DNA of 64,000 nt from Phyto melanocephala (Eukaryota; Arthropoda; Insecta; Diptera; Rhinophoridae), in assembly GCA_941918925.1 (NCBI GenBank), contig OW799234.1, forward strand, positions 121,575,895-121,639,894, in the 5' to 3' direction. The translations under genes and the position numbers were made by a program. The notes beneath the pieces were generated by a model. It was not told where the DNA came from. It did no database searches and was given only the letters and a program-made list of their open reading frames with translations. Below are positions 35,741 to 47,945 of the stretch, piece by piece (positions within the stretch are counted from its first letter, which is position 1; each line of letters starts with the position of its first letter).

Positions 35741-36167
35741 TAAAGATGTTAACATCAGATTTTTAAAAAGGCACAAACAAGCAATAAATTAGAATAGAAA
35801 AAAGCAATCAATATATCTTCCATTATATCTGTGACCATGAGCTAAAAGGGCCAATGTCACTTTTTTGCTCCTTTGAGTTAATCATTGAATTAGATTTGTT
35901 TTCTTGCTCTATTTCATTATGGTAAAACAGCTAAAGTCATACTTAACCCAGAACAGCTTCATAAATAAAATGCTGGCCAATGTCACTATGAAAGCATCTA
36001 TAAATGTTAAATAAATTAAAGTTAAATTCCAGTTTTCTCAAAAGTAAATATTTTGACATTGGCGTTTTTAGCTCCAAGCCACAGATATATAGGTTATACA
36101 GCACGTGCACATTTTATCTTATCTTATTATTTGTGTTAATCATATTTTCTCTTATCTTACATTACAG

Positions 36168-36494
36168 AAAAATGAAATTGTTCTCAAAGAGAATCGTCAC
36201 GAGGACAGTACTCGCAATCAAAATGGACGTTTGTATAAAGAACGCGGCTCGGATGCCAATCTCTATAATATTAATACAGGGAATAATACAATGCAACCAC
36301 CATCAATTACAATATTAATAACATTATTTTTACTGTCAATATTTTTATTGACTTCAACACGAACACTCAACAACGACAACTACAATAATCATCAACAACA
36401 ACAGCAACACCTACAATATTATTATAATCAGCATAATCACATCGATGACAGACGACCACTGAAACTATTAAAATTTGACATAAACGGATTATAG
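36168..36494 (+). CDS. DIP-family Ig protein, 3'-terminal coding exon
   Basis: The exon begins after ttacattacag in phase 0 and encodes KNEIVLKENRHEDS, NGRLYKERGSD and a hydrophobic stretch (ITILITLFLLSIFLLTS, about exon residues 47-63). A 45-residue hydrophilic tail follows, with NN and QQQQQ runs, YYYNQHNHIDD and RPLKLLKFDINGL, before the TAG stop... read as TAG/TAA at 36492-36494. DIPs usually end with a short hydrophobic C-terminus and many are GPI-anchored. Here the long tail after the hydrophobic segment is atypical for a GPI signal and fits better a single transmembrane helix with a small cytoplasmic Q/N-rich tail. An alternative last exon elsewhere could encode a GPI-type end. Confidence 0.88.
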   Translation, partial: KNEIVLKENRHEDSTRNQNGRLYKERGSDANLYNINTGNNTMQPPSITILITLFLLSIFLLTSTRTLNNDNYNNHQQQQQHLQYYYNQHNHIDDRRPLKLLKFDINGL

Positions 36495-37364
36495 CTCAAT
36501 TAAAATGTAATTAATAATGATTAGTGAACTAACACAGCCAAACAATAATAAATACTAACTAAAAATAAACAATAAACAAAAATAATAATAGTAATACGAT
36601 ATTAGGAATATGATAAATTTATTGAATGGACAAAAAAAAACAAATAAATAAATGAACAGTTGACTATAAATGTGTGCACATAACAACAAAACAATAGCAA
36701 TACACACACAGGACTTTAATATTTTTTTAGTTAAACGAAGGACATACGACATGCAAATAAAACAAGTGCAAAGAAAGAAAATATGGTAATTATAATATTG
36801 TTTGAGTTTGTGTTACAAATAAATGAATTAAATGATTAAATGTTTAGACTATGCCAACCGAAAGCAAATGAAGAGTTATTTCTTTAAGAAATACGAAAAT
36901 ATATAAATTCGAAATTCGCATTGAATTGATAAAAAAAATGATGCGCATAATTTAGTATATGAATGGATACCTCGTTTAAGAATTAATAAACTTATAAAAA
37001 TTACTTAATATAATTAAATTAGTTTTTAGTTAAGATATAAATCAAGTAGTTTAAACCACTAGTGGTATGAGATTTAAAGTTGTTTAACACGTTCTTCATT
37101 TTGTTAATACATACATACATATGGTAATATGTTAATACACATAAATACATATGGTATGTGTGTTTGTCTTATTCTTGTTCTAACAAGAAGTATAGAAAAT
37201 GTCTGCTTCTTTAACCTTTTTAATTAAGAATGTACAATAGGGATACAACCAAAATAAGGCCCTATCACCACGCTGTAGCGATGTTGTTCTGATAGCGAAA
37301 AATGTTTCCTCAGGTCATTTCGGAACAAAAACGTTTCGCGTCGAAGCCGATTCCTAGAAGCTCT
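36495..37364 (+). other. DIP gene 3' UTR and downstream flank
   Basis: A/T-rich sequence with many AATAAA hexamers. The first clear one is 36547-36552, with more between 36560 and 36830. The true polyadenylation site cannot be decided. No further coding sequence. Frame 36752-36555 on the minus strand is an artefact of the A-rich UTR. Confidence 0.6.
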
Positions 37365-37745
37365 TTAAGATTTTTTTTTTTTATTTTTTCAAAATTTTTT
37401 ATTTTTCAAAATTTTTTATTTATTCAAAATTTTTTATTTTTTCAAAATTTTATATTTTTTTAAAATTTTTTATTTTTTAAAAAATTTTTATTTTTTCAAA
37501 AATTTTTATTTATCCAAAATTTTTTTATTTTTTCAAAATTTTTTATTTTTTCAAAAGTTTTTATTTTTTCAAAATTTTTTATTTATCCAAAATTTTTTTA
37601 TTTTTTCAAAATTTTTTATTTTATCAATATGTTTTGTTTTTTCAAAATTTTTTATTTTTTCAAAATTTTTTATTTATTTAAAATTTTTTATTTTTTCAAA
37701 AAATTTTATTTTCAAAATTTTTTTATTTTTTCAAAATTTTTTATT
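37365..37745. repeat. 18-19-bp AT-rich minisatellite
   Basis: About twenty imperfect units of tttttcaaaattttttatt and variants (tatccaaaattttttta) in tandem. Low complexity, non-coding, about 380 bp long. Confidence 0.9.
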
Positions 37746-40700
37746 TTATAATTATTTAACTTTTTACATTTCTTAATGTAATTATATGATTATAATCAAA
37801 ATCACAATCTAAAAACTATCTTTGTTAAGTGAAATTAACTTAAGATTTAGAGTTACTAATCCCAAACTTAATTGCATTTGACGCGGAACCTTTTTTAACG
37901 ATATCGAAAATCTACAGATGCAGTTCTAATTGTTTTTTTATGCACTGCATGGTATGGATAGGGCCATTTTAATATTTTCAAAAATTTTAAAAAAGTTGTA
38001 TCACTAATGTACCAGCTAATTAGACCTCTGCTACTGATACTAGAGCTGAAGCTATCAGCGGACTTTTAGACTACAACCTCTTATTGGACAATAGTTGGTG
38101 TTACCATATAGAAAGATTCAGCTATGTCTCCAAAATAAGCAACTTACTTGTATGCATTACACTTAATCATTAATCACATTTAAAGTACTTACGCGTTATT
38201 GACCCATCTCTTACATTGTAAGCAAATAAAAAGTCATTGTTTAATTCACAACTGGACTCGGTAAGCTATATTGTTGACTTGTGGAGAATTTCACATTTTG
38301 TTGCGCTAAATTGGCAACCCTGATCGTGCAATATAACACTTTTGCTTTTACTTTCTCTGGGGCTATGTAAAGTCTGAGGTCTTCAGAAATAAATTCACTT
38401 TCAAACTTATGTGTTTTATTTCTATTATAATTCAAAACTCACAATGAATCACCTTATCGGGCCTTAACCGCTAGAATAACGTAACTTCCAAGATCCAAAT
38501 TTAACCGGAAAAGGTTTATTAACTCTTACTCTAATATGATGAGTGTTTCTTTTATGAAATTTTAATGTAGCCTGCGAATGACCTTAAGCAACTTATAGAT
38601 AAATTTTACCTAAATTCTCCTAATGAATAAAATCTTGTTTTTTTAGGAACGTCAATTTTGTCCTCTACATTTTTAACAGGTTTAATTAAATTATGAGCCC
38701 GAAAATTTACTTATCATACAGAAAACAATTTAAAGTAGTTTTTTTATTTTATTTTTTTTTTTTTTTTTTAATTGGAAATCCCTAAGGAGTAGTATTGAGA
38801 GGACTAGTTTCATGACATAGTCAATATATCAAAAAAATTGTTATTGTGGTTTTTATTAGGGGAACTTTGTTTTTGTAAAACGCAAAACATGTCACATAGG
38901 CAAACGTGCCCACCAACAACTTTTTTGGAATTTTGAAGGCAGTGCAGACTTAATTCTGTTACCGTTTTGCATAGGAAAGCACAAAAAATTATGTCTTCTT
39001 TACTGTTTATTATTTAAGCAATTGAAAATGGGAGACAATGCAGGGTACACTTATACAAGGTGGCGGTGGCGGCCCAGCTGAAAATTTGTTTGTGTTCTGG
39101 AGTATGTCAAACTATATACTATTTAAAAAAATGACTTCAACTCCGGAAATTATCAAACTCCATACATAAAAAAAGAGAGACAAAAATTGCTGTCCTTTCG
39201 CTATGAAATTACCAATTTCAATAAAAGACCTACAAAGTGGGACATCGCATATATAAGTCATGCCTTTATGAAGCGCTCTTTGATCCTTCTCAGCAATTCA
39301 TAGCATGTATGCCTGTCGTAGGTTTTGGCCTTTAGTGCCTCCATTTTCTAAGCTAATTATCTTTAATTTCGCTAATATTGTCATTTGCGTCATTTCTGCA
39401 GTCACACAAAAATTTCGGTGTCGTTTACGTAAAACTTCAATAGGCTGTATTTTTGTAACTTTTGATTTAATATTTTAGCGGACGAGGTGTAGGATGCTGC
39501 AAAAAATTGTTGCATCATAAAAAAGGCAATTTTTAAATATATGTCAGTTACGTTATTTTCGCTGTTAGAGCTTGATATATATTTTCACTACTTTTTTTTG
39601 TTTTCTTTAAGGGACAAAATACTACAAAAGCAATTCCAAAATTTAGTTTCATACATTCATGTATATTCTAATCTTTTAATAAATAAATAAAATAAAAATT
39701 TGAATTCCCCATCTTTGTAACTTAAATTTTTTAACGGCGTCCGGAATCGTTATTGCCGGCCATTGTAAACAACCTCAGTCACAGCACACAAACATTAAAT
39801 AATAATTTTATAGTTTTTGTTTTTATTAGGCTTTTTAAATAAAGTCTCCATTTTATTAGTTTAAAGTTAAAAATAAAAACAGACTTCTAATTCAATGAAT
39901 CAACAGCTTTAAATACTCTTATTATACATGAAAAATTTAATAACTAACACAACAATAGCTATTGAACACATTTGATTATAATTTAAACACATTTTAATGA
40001 ATCCATTATTTTGTTAATATTTTCCATTGACAAAACAAATAATAATAAAACTTTAAATAAAAACTATTACAAATAAATAAAAAATCCCATATCACCTTAG
40101 GACTTTCTAAACAACATAAGAAATATTTTTGTTAAGTTTTAATTTGTAAATAATTTTGCTCAAATATGCAGACCTCTGGCATCACAATGCATCACACAGG
40201 CAAGGACAAAAAGAAAAGACAAATTGATTGGAAAACCATAAACAAAAATATCAAAACTTAAAAAACGAAAATAATGCAATAAAAGACTATAAATTTGTTA
40301 AATAAATTTAAAAATGATATAAATTCTTAAAATATTTGTATAAGAACAAAAAAAAAAAAAAACAAAATCCTAAATACAATAAAAGAAAACAAAAAAAGGA
40401 TACATTTAAGAACAAATCATAGCTCAAACAAAAAAAAAATTCAAAACAAAATATCTATATGAACATATACAACACAGAAAAATAGTTAAAAATTATCAAA
40501 GAATTTACTTAATAACTTCAAAACGGAAAGTATTAAAATTATGACTGCTCAAAGCTTCTACACAATCATAAACAAAGCATAAATTTAAATAAAGCAAAAA
40601 CGAAAAACAAAAACATAAACTTTGTAAAATTGTAAAACATTAAGAAACAGCAAAAAAAACTTATTTTTTATCATAATTTAGTATTTAACAAAAAACATGT

Positions 40701-41121
40701 GCCAAAATAAACACAAAGTTAATACTAAGTACAGACAAGTAAAAACCTGTTTTTTTTACCTAAAAAATATTGTTAAATTATATTCTAGAAAAAGATTTAA
40801 TTAAACTTAATTCATTTAGGAATTTTTAAACATATCATTTCTATTTAAATATCTTTACAAAACTAAGTACATATCATTGCTTAAAAAGGAATTTAGCAAC
40901 CGCAAAAAAGGACATTAAAACAACCGGCATAAAAAGGTGATGACAAAAATCTATACTACTCGTTTAATAAAATTGGAGAAATTGAAATATGTTTGAAAAA
41001 TTCTGATGGAGGCGCCAATAACTTCAATAAAATTAAGAATTTTTCAAAAATATTTTTTTTGTGTTATCCTGTAGTCGCTGAACTTGTTAATGCCTAATAT
41101 TTTAACAATCTTTCAATGATA
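37746..41121. other. AT-rich stretch without recognised gene
   Basis: Contains poly-T at 38745-38770 and a short fragment at 39296-39347 (gcctgtcgtaggttttggcc) shared with the SINE-like element at 17345-17395. Frame 38435-38241 on the minus strand has no motif. From 39770 to 40900 it is A-rich with numerous AATAAA strings, like a long 3' UTR, but no gene on either strand could be linked to it. Confidence 0.4.
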
Positions 41122-42650
41122 TTTTATACCCTTCACCTGTGGTTTCAAGGGTATATAAAGTTTTGTCATTCCGTTTGTAATTACTACAACAATAAACATC
41201 ATGTTTATACATATTTTCTGAAAACTTGTGAATAGAGGACTCAGCTGAAAAATGTCCGCTTGTCGTTGTGTTACAACTGTAGCTTAATTTAACTCAGCAC
41301 CGACACCAAATATTATAATCTGACGGTGATTTTTTTACCCACCAACCACACACTCTATGATTATATTGCGCAGCTAATCATGACCACAGGTGGCGATTTC
41401 CCACTTACATAAAATCTTGGTGATATAGACGTTTTTTTTGCTAAAGAGTACAGGCTACACGCAAAGAAAAACCATGGTTACGCCATGATCACGATGGTCA
41501 TATTAACAATCTATAACAATATTTGGTTGTCGAAAACAAGTAATAGTTATTTTTGTTTCATTTCATCATATATTTTGTCACGATAATCAAGCATTTGTTT
41601 GAATTGTATCATTTAATCTTTACTCTTTGTGAAAATTTCAAAATGGTTATCATTTAAAAATAGTATGATATAAGAATTGATATTATATTTAAAAGCATTA
41701 CAAAATGAAAGTAATCATTACATAATAGGTGAGACAACAGTATGATTACAAATTAATCAACTGTTTCAACTGTTCTTCTTCTTGCTGAATAAATTTTTAT
41801 TATTTAAAAAAGTTTGAAATGTCGAAAAAATTAACAAAAATTTTTAAAAATTAAAAAAAATTTACAAATAAACGATAAAATGTAAAAAAATTTTGGTAAA
41901 AAAATTGCAATTAAATTGGTAAGTACAATCAACATGTGTATGCTACAGCAAAAGACAATAATTTGCCGTAAAAAAGCAAAGATTGTCGATTTCAATTGTA
42001 GTCATTTATATGATTATTGAATGATACTTTAATTAGACATAATAATGATAACTGGTAACCATTATATGTTTTAACCGTAATCATACAATTCAATCATAGT
42101 ATGTTGCTCTTCGATTAAGGTTACCACAACCATATTTTTTCTTTGCGTGTACTTGCCGCTTTGAACGTATGTTCTGACCACAGCATAAATTCTTCCAAAT
42201 AATGTCTCCAACGATCCAGAAGTGTCGATGTCACATTTATTATCCGTACCAAAAATACGACAAGTTCTAAGGTTAACTACAGAGACAAGGCCCGGCCCCT
42301 ACGGAAACTGTCCGCGTCTTGGTTGAAATCAACTTTCAGAACTCCCCATAAATTTCACAGATCTGTGTGTGATATTAATCTTTTAAAAATATTCTGGAAT
42401 TAATTACTATTGCAAACGTTCACAATCGTCCCATAAATTTATGGGATATGAGCAAAGTGCACAACTTCGCATATTTTTATCTTTAAGCTTTTAAGCCCTC
42501 TTACAGAAACATTTGTTACTATTTTTTTAAATATGATTACCACTAGAGCTATTCGCAAAATTTTGTACAAATTGATCACTAATCGGAAAAGTTATAAGCA
42601 CTAGTTTGGAAAAATTTGTACTTTTTTTAGCTAGTGACTAAGCTAATAAT
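41122..42650 (+). mobile_element. INE-1-like repeat, type B, interrupted by a MITE
   Basis: Starts ttttatacccttcacctgtg, a short inverted partner (caagggtata) and gtcattccgtttgtaatt. After the insertion at 41458-42149 it continues with ggttgaaatcaactttcaga, atgggatatgagcaaagtgc and related type B text to about 42650. The GTCCGTCTG tract is decayed and no right-end hairpin is seen. Confidence 0.75.
41458..42149 (+). mobile_element. 692-bp TA-flanked MITE, copy 1
   Basis: Termini cacgcaaagaaaaaccatgg and catattttttctttgcgtg are inverted repeats, with TA at 41456-41457 and 42150-42151. The element lies inside a type B INE-1 copy, so it is younger than that copy. A second copy in opposite orientation is at 55281-56015. 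AT-rich, no transposase. The TA target suggests Tc1/mariner mobilisation. Confidence 0.85.
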
Positions 42651-43374
42651 ACATTTTTGGCATGGAAAAGACACTAAACGTGTGCTCAGAAGTAATGTCG
42701 ACAAAAAATTCATAAGTGCAACAGATTTTTTGACAAGTGTGTCCGATTTGATAAACTTTTGAAAATTTTCATAAAATAGTAGTTTCTGTTCGATCAGTGT
42801 TGCTTTTTGTAAACCAGCTGTACAAAAATATTGTTTTTGAATCTTTTTTGTATGACAGTGTGGCATCCAATCAAACATTTTGTTGCGATTTTCCCATGTC
42901 GTTGTAGGATAGTCAGTCATGGCCTTTAATCGATAGTGCAAGAAAAGGCAATCCTCATTACTCCCTTAAGCCAAAATAGCTTGTCATAGCTGATGAGTTT
43001 CAAAATACATGCAAATGCATGCAAAACTTCTTAAAACAATTCATTAAACAAACAAGCAACATAAAACATGAGTCTCTTTTCAGTTATTTTGCATGCGTTC
43101 CATGCACTTATCGAATTTGATTGAAGTTTAATAATGTATTCATGTAAACACAATATCCAATGACACGTTAATGTTAAAATCATGCATGTGTCACCTAAAT
43201 TGAATAACATCATCATGGGTTGAACGCATGCATTCACTATTTTTTTTTGCTGGCAAAAACAACGACAATTAGGACAGTTGAAAGAAAAAACACTTTTTAA
43301 GCTTCAGTACATATAAACTTATCCGATTACAAAAAAAAAAAAAATTTAAATATTAAAAAAAAATTTAAAGTTAA
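42651..43374. other. no feature recognised
   Basis: Type B INE-1 similarity fades out near 42650. Minus-strand frames 42941-42627 and 43237-43031 have no known motifs. Confidence 0.4.
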
Positions 43375-43991
43375 AGTTATGATTGGTGATTCCATAATTG
43401 GAATAGACGAAACTGCTAAGAATCTAGGTATAGTTTTCAACAAGAAATTAAAATGTTCTAATCACATAAATTCTTTATGTGGGATAACCTATGCCATGTT
43501 TAGAAATCTATGGATGTCGCAATATTACACACCTTTTGATGTTCGTAAGTTACTTGCCAAGTCCCATATTTTGCCAACCCTTTTGTATAGAGTTGAACTT
43601 TTGCTAGCTGTGACGTTTTTAGTATGAGAAGGCTAAATGTGGCCAACAATAATATTGTCAGATATTTGTTTTGTCGAAGTAGGCGGAGCAGAATCTCGCA
43701 ATACTCAAGACAGATATGTAGTATGCCTTTTGATAGCCTGTTAAAATTTCGAATATTGCTGTTTTTCATAAGGTTTTTTACATAAAACAGCCTGCGTACT
43801 TATACAATTGATTATTTTTTTCAAGGTCTGACAGAGTCAACATATTTAATACCTTTCGCTTTAAAAATGATATAACGAAAAAGCACTTTTTCCACAATGC
43901 TATTAAACTTTGGCGCCAACTTCCCCCTTATATTCAAACGATTAGCAATGCAGTGCATTTCAAAACTGCACTATTTACCCACTTGAGTTAA
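43375..43991 (+). pseudogene. LINE reverse transcriptase C-terminal fragment
   Basis: Frame 43379-43627 encodes AKNLGIVFNKKLKCSNHINS and FDVRKLLAKSHILPTLLY, the thumb-region end of a non-LTR reverse transcriptase. The frame stops and the homology continues in another frame from about 43644: NNIVRYLFCRSRRSRISQYS, later FHNAIKLWRQLPPYIQT and HFKTALFTHLS, to a stop at 43989-43991. At least one frameshift and one internal stop (near 43785) disable it. No RNase H follows, unlike the LINE at 6411-7300, so this is a different LINE family. The 3' UTR may run to about 44275, ending with gtaagtaaagtaaag. Confidence 0.8.
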
Positions 43992-44566
43992 TGATGATTT
44001 TATTTTGTTGATGCAAACTCACTTCTTAGAGTCCCTCTTAATAACATATATCATTAAACAATGCATTTGATTACAACTTTTCTTTTGTTAACTAAATTTA
44101 TAAATTATGTGTTAAATGTTCTAATTTCAATTTTAATCTTTGTCATACTAGAAGTAAGTTGTAATTTATTTATTACTGATTTAATTTTATTTATTATAAC
44201 TTGAGTTTTATCGTGCCACTATCTACCCAGTACTATTAGATAAGACTTTTTTGCGCTGTAAGTAAAGTAAAGTTTTTGTGGAAGTTTTTCTTAAGTCCAG
44301 GTCTACCATAAAAACATTTAAACAGCTTTCGAATGTTCTATTTCATCTCTGTTCTGATTCGGCTTCATTTTACTTCAACGTTGTTCTATTTCTGCTTTGT
44401 TCTACTCTTCTGTATTTTGATCGTAAAGCAAACACAAATTTCTGGAATTTAATAATGAGAGAGTATACATACACACATTATTCAAAATTTAATTATATTG
44501 CTTGTTAGCCATTTTTCGTATGTTTGTGCAGCTTTTTAGTGAATACACCAAATACGAACTGTAACA

Positions 44567-45316
44567 TTTTTATACCCTTCACCTGTGGTGCACAAGGGTA
44601 TATATAGCTTTGTCATTCCGTTTGTAATTTCTATAATTTTCATTTCCGACCCCATAAAGTATATATTTTCTGAAAGCTTATGAATAGGGGAGTCGATTAA
44701 GCCCTGACCGTCTGTCCGTCTGTCCGTCTGACCGTCTGTCCGTCTGCCCGTCTGTCCGTGTGTTGGTTGAAATCAACTTTTAGAAGCAACTATATGTTCC
44801 TCAGCTCTGTATATGGTATCAATCTCTTGGAAATATCCAGGAATGAATCGCAATTGAAATTCAGCACAATCGCCCCATAACTTTCTGCGATATGAGCAAA
44901 AAACCACGACCACCTCGTTTTTTTTTTCACAATTACAACAACAACCTACATACATATTGGTTAAAGTAAACGTGACATCGGATTCCAGCTGAGCCAAAAA
45001 AATTTTATTTTATTTCATTTTATTTAATATATTATTTATATTTTATTATTTTTTTTATATTTTTTTTTAATTTTTTTAAAAAAAATGTTAAAAAATTTTT
45101 TAAATTTTTTTTTAATTTTTTTTTTGCAATTTTTTTTATTATTTTTTTTTATTTTTAATATATTTTTTTTTGTATGTTTTTTTCATGTACATATGTATGT
45201 ACCATACGTATTTTATATGAGATGAATGGTGATACAAACAATTGTTTTTGCATGGCTACACGTTGTGAAGGGTATATAAGATACGGCACGGCCGAATATA
45301 GCACTGTTACTTGTTT
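44567..45316 (+). mobile_element. INE-1-like repeat, type B, well-preserved copy
   Basis: This short copy shows all parts. Left end tttttatacccttcacctgt; ccccataaagtatatatttt; gaataggggagtcgattaag; a minisatellite of GTCCGTCT units (44709-44760); ggttgaaatcaacttttaga. An AT-homopolymer interior spans 45000-45190. The right end has gaagggtatataagatacgg, a hairpin around cggcacggccg and the terminal ctgttacttgttt. Left tataccctt and right aagggtata are the subterminal inverted motifs. Non-coding. Confidence 0.88.
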
Positions 45317-46597
45317 TCCTTTACTATTGTAGAATAAAGGTTTCAGAACAATTTAAGCAACATCACCAACATAAGAGTAAAATTTTATAATTTTTGTAAT
45401 TTTAAATTATAAATCATTTACATTTGACTTAACAAAGCTAACAATTAAATGTAAAATTAAAACAAATATATTTGCAAACATATTTAAACTTGCATGTGTA
45501 CGTCATTGCAGGAAAAACAGTCAAAACAATATTGAGTAATAATTTAAATAATAATTAATAAATAACACAGACGACAGAAATGTATGCAAAAATTATAGAA
45601 AAAAATCAACATTAAATGTCTAAATTAATTAATAAATAAATGCAACGACAAGAAAAAAAATTAAGTTGTTAAAACAAATCAGTGGCCCCACACTCCAAAA
45701 TACACACACATATAAATTTAATTATGGTAACCAAACTTAACAAAGGGATGTACGAAGTGAAATGAAACTATTAATTATTATTTTATAGTAAATTAATTAA
45801 ACTACATGCCACTGAAAATGTATGTAATAATAAATAATAATGAAAATATAATATAAAAAAGGAAATCAACAGAATTTGCAGTTACACTTATACAAATAGT
45901 TCATAAAACAAAACAAATAAAATTTACAAAAACAAAAAAAAATATTAACTGAATTCTAATAAATAAATTATTTAAACGATGACGTATAAAATTTATGATA
46001 AATAAATATTGTAATAAATTTATAAATAAATATTAAACAAAAAAAAAAAAAAACGTAAAATTATTAAATAAAAATAAAACAAAAACTTAGCAAACATCAT
46101 AAATACATAAAACTTAAATGCATACATACATTCAAAAAATATATATACATACACTTATGTACATTTAATCTTAATCTATATATAAACACATACATACATG
46201 CAAGCAAGCAAGCGTTCATATACACTCAGAAGTGTTAAAGTGTATACAAAAGTATGTGTGTCTGTTGATGTATAAATCTTTGTATTAGTTGTAATAAATA
46301 CTCTTTACTTTGCAAAAATAATTAAGAATAAATTCACCATTAGAAAAACTTAAAAAGTATTAATAAAATTAATTGATTTATAATGATTGTAAATAGTTAT
46401 TTGTATTGTATAAAATAAACAAACAAAAAATACTAAAACAAAAAAAAAATATGAATTATATTGCAAAAAAAAAAATAAAATTGAAAAGAAAATAAAAAAT
46501 AAAATAAAAAATATTAAACTATTAAAAAAATAAAGTATGTCCTTGTTTATATATTTTAAATTTGCCTACCAAAGGGTAAGAGAGAAACCTAGGTTTT
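45317..46597. other. A-rich stretch, nothing recognised
   Basis: Low-complexity A/T sequence with many AATAAA and ATACATA strings. No open frame of note and no transposon ends were found. Confidence 0.5.
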
Positions 46598-47945
46598 AAC
46601 AAGTAAGAGTTTTATATTCGGCGGTGCCGCATCTGATAATACCCTTTACCTTCATGTACATATGTAAAATCCCACATCGTAGCTTAATCTAGATTTCATG
46701 TTATACGCCATTTTTCTTTATTATTTCCTACGCCATTCTCGATTTCGAATTTTTACGTAGTTAACTGTATTCTACTAGTCAAGTCCTTTCATTTGATACC
46801 CATATTGATGGGGTTAAAAAATTTTATCCGCCATTTTTTTTTTTGACGCCATCTTGGATTTAACATTTTTTAATAATTTTCTGTATTCTATTGGTCAAGC
46901 CCTTTCATTTGATACCAATATTGAGGGTGTTCAAGAAGTTACATTCTTAAAATACCAGATTTAACCCAGTTATAAATTTATTGTCCGCCATTTTGTAGTG
47001 GCGGTCAACATGAATTTTAATTTTTTTAATGTGCTTATATGGCGCTATTTAAGTAATTTCAGGTGATTCTCTCGGTTGTCTAGAAGCTGAAAAATTTATT
47101 TTAGTCTGTAAATTTTTGGACTATATATTTAAAAAAAAATTTTGCCTTTAACTTTACCGATTAAAGCCCGCTTTATCCAAAATTTTTCACAAATATCTCT
47201 AGACGCATATATATAATATGTAGATAGTAGCAAAGGTACAAACAAATTATTCTATGGCTGAAAAATTTTAATTTTGGTGGTAAAATTATGGAAAAAAAAT
47301 GTGGCAGTCTTTTTTATTTGCTCACATCTCATAAAGTTATGAGGCAATTGTGCTGAATTTCAAAAGCGATTAATTCCCGGATATTTCCAAATGATTGATA
47401 CCATACATAGATCTGAAGAACATATGGTTGCTTCTTAAACTTGATTTCAACTAACACAAGGACAGACGGACATGGCTTAATGGAATCCTTTATTCATAAG
47501 CTTTCAGAAAATATATACTTTATGGGGTTGGAAATGATCTGCTCCACGAAAAGGGCCGAAAAGAAGTTATTGAGAAAAACGCATTTAAAAAAAGCGCTTC
47601 ATTCAAATTATCAATGTTTTGGATTTAAGCCGAAAGAATTTAATCTATTATTTATTATTATTTAATTTATCTATTATTTAATTAATTTCAGATTAAAATA
47701 ATATTAATATTATATTATCTGTTTATATCACATTTTTAATTTCTTCCATAAATTATGTTCATCTTTACAGGTGATTTGTAAAAAAAACTAAAAGACATAG
47801 AAAATTGCGGTTTGCGGCATTTGAAAAAGCGTGTTTTTCCTATAAGAATCACCCAAAAAGTAAAAAAAAAAAATTCGGCGCAGAGGTCCCTTTTCGTGGA
47901 GCAGGTCACATATGCCCTCGTGCACTAGAGGTGAAGGGTATAAAA
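46598..47945 (-). mobile_element. INE-1-like repeat, type B, reverse orientation, with internal insertion
   Basis: Read on the minus strand: left end at 47945 (tatacccttcacctctagtg), then an insertion (47904-47539), ccccataaagtatatatttt at about 47530, a reduced GTCC tract and the body. The right end reads attatcagatgcggcaccgc and terminates in ctcttacttgtt at 46598. It supplies the best guide for aligning the copy at 3931-4769. Confidence 0.85.
47539..47904. mobile_element. 366-bp element with ctgctccacgaaaaggg inverted ends
   Basis: The ends ctgctccacgaaaaggg (47539-47555) and cccttttcgtggagcag (47888-47904) are exact inverted repeats of 17 bp, inserted in an INE-1 copy. The flanks (ggaaatgat and gtcacata) do not show a clear target duplication, so the superfamily is undetermined. 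AT-rich, with no coding frame of its own. Confidence 0.75.

Larger units (their letters stand above)
27760..36167 (+). other. long DIP gene intron (8.4 kb)
   Basis: GTAAGC to ttacattacag. It carries a Helitron (30412-31019), a possible SINE head (32590-32640), INE-1-like copies (33713-34560 and 35053-35740) and an unclassified GC-richer block (27990-28430). The rest is AT-rich. Minus-strand frame 28341-28793 has no recognised motif. Confidence 0.8.

Noticed and set aside
36004..36318. 104-residue open frame overlapping the last DIP exon
   Set aside because: Wrong frame relative to the phase-0 splice junction; the frame ending at 36494 continues the DIP protein.
39770..40900. A-rich, AATAAA-dense stretch resembling a long 3' UTR
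   Set aside because: No coding exon on either strand could be connected to it; A-richness alone explains the hexamers.
44709..44760. Short regularly spaced repeats reminiscent of CRISPR
   Set aside because: Eight-base GTCCGTCT units without spacers inside an INE-1-like element of a eukaryote; a minisatellite.
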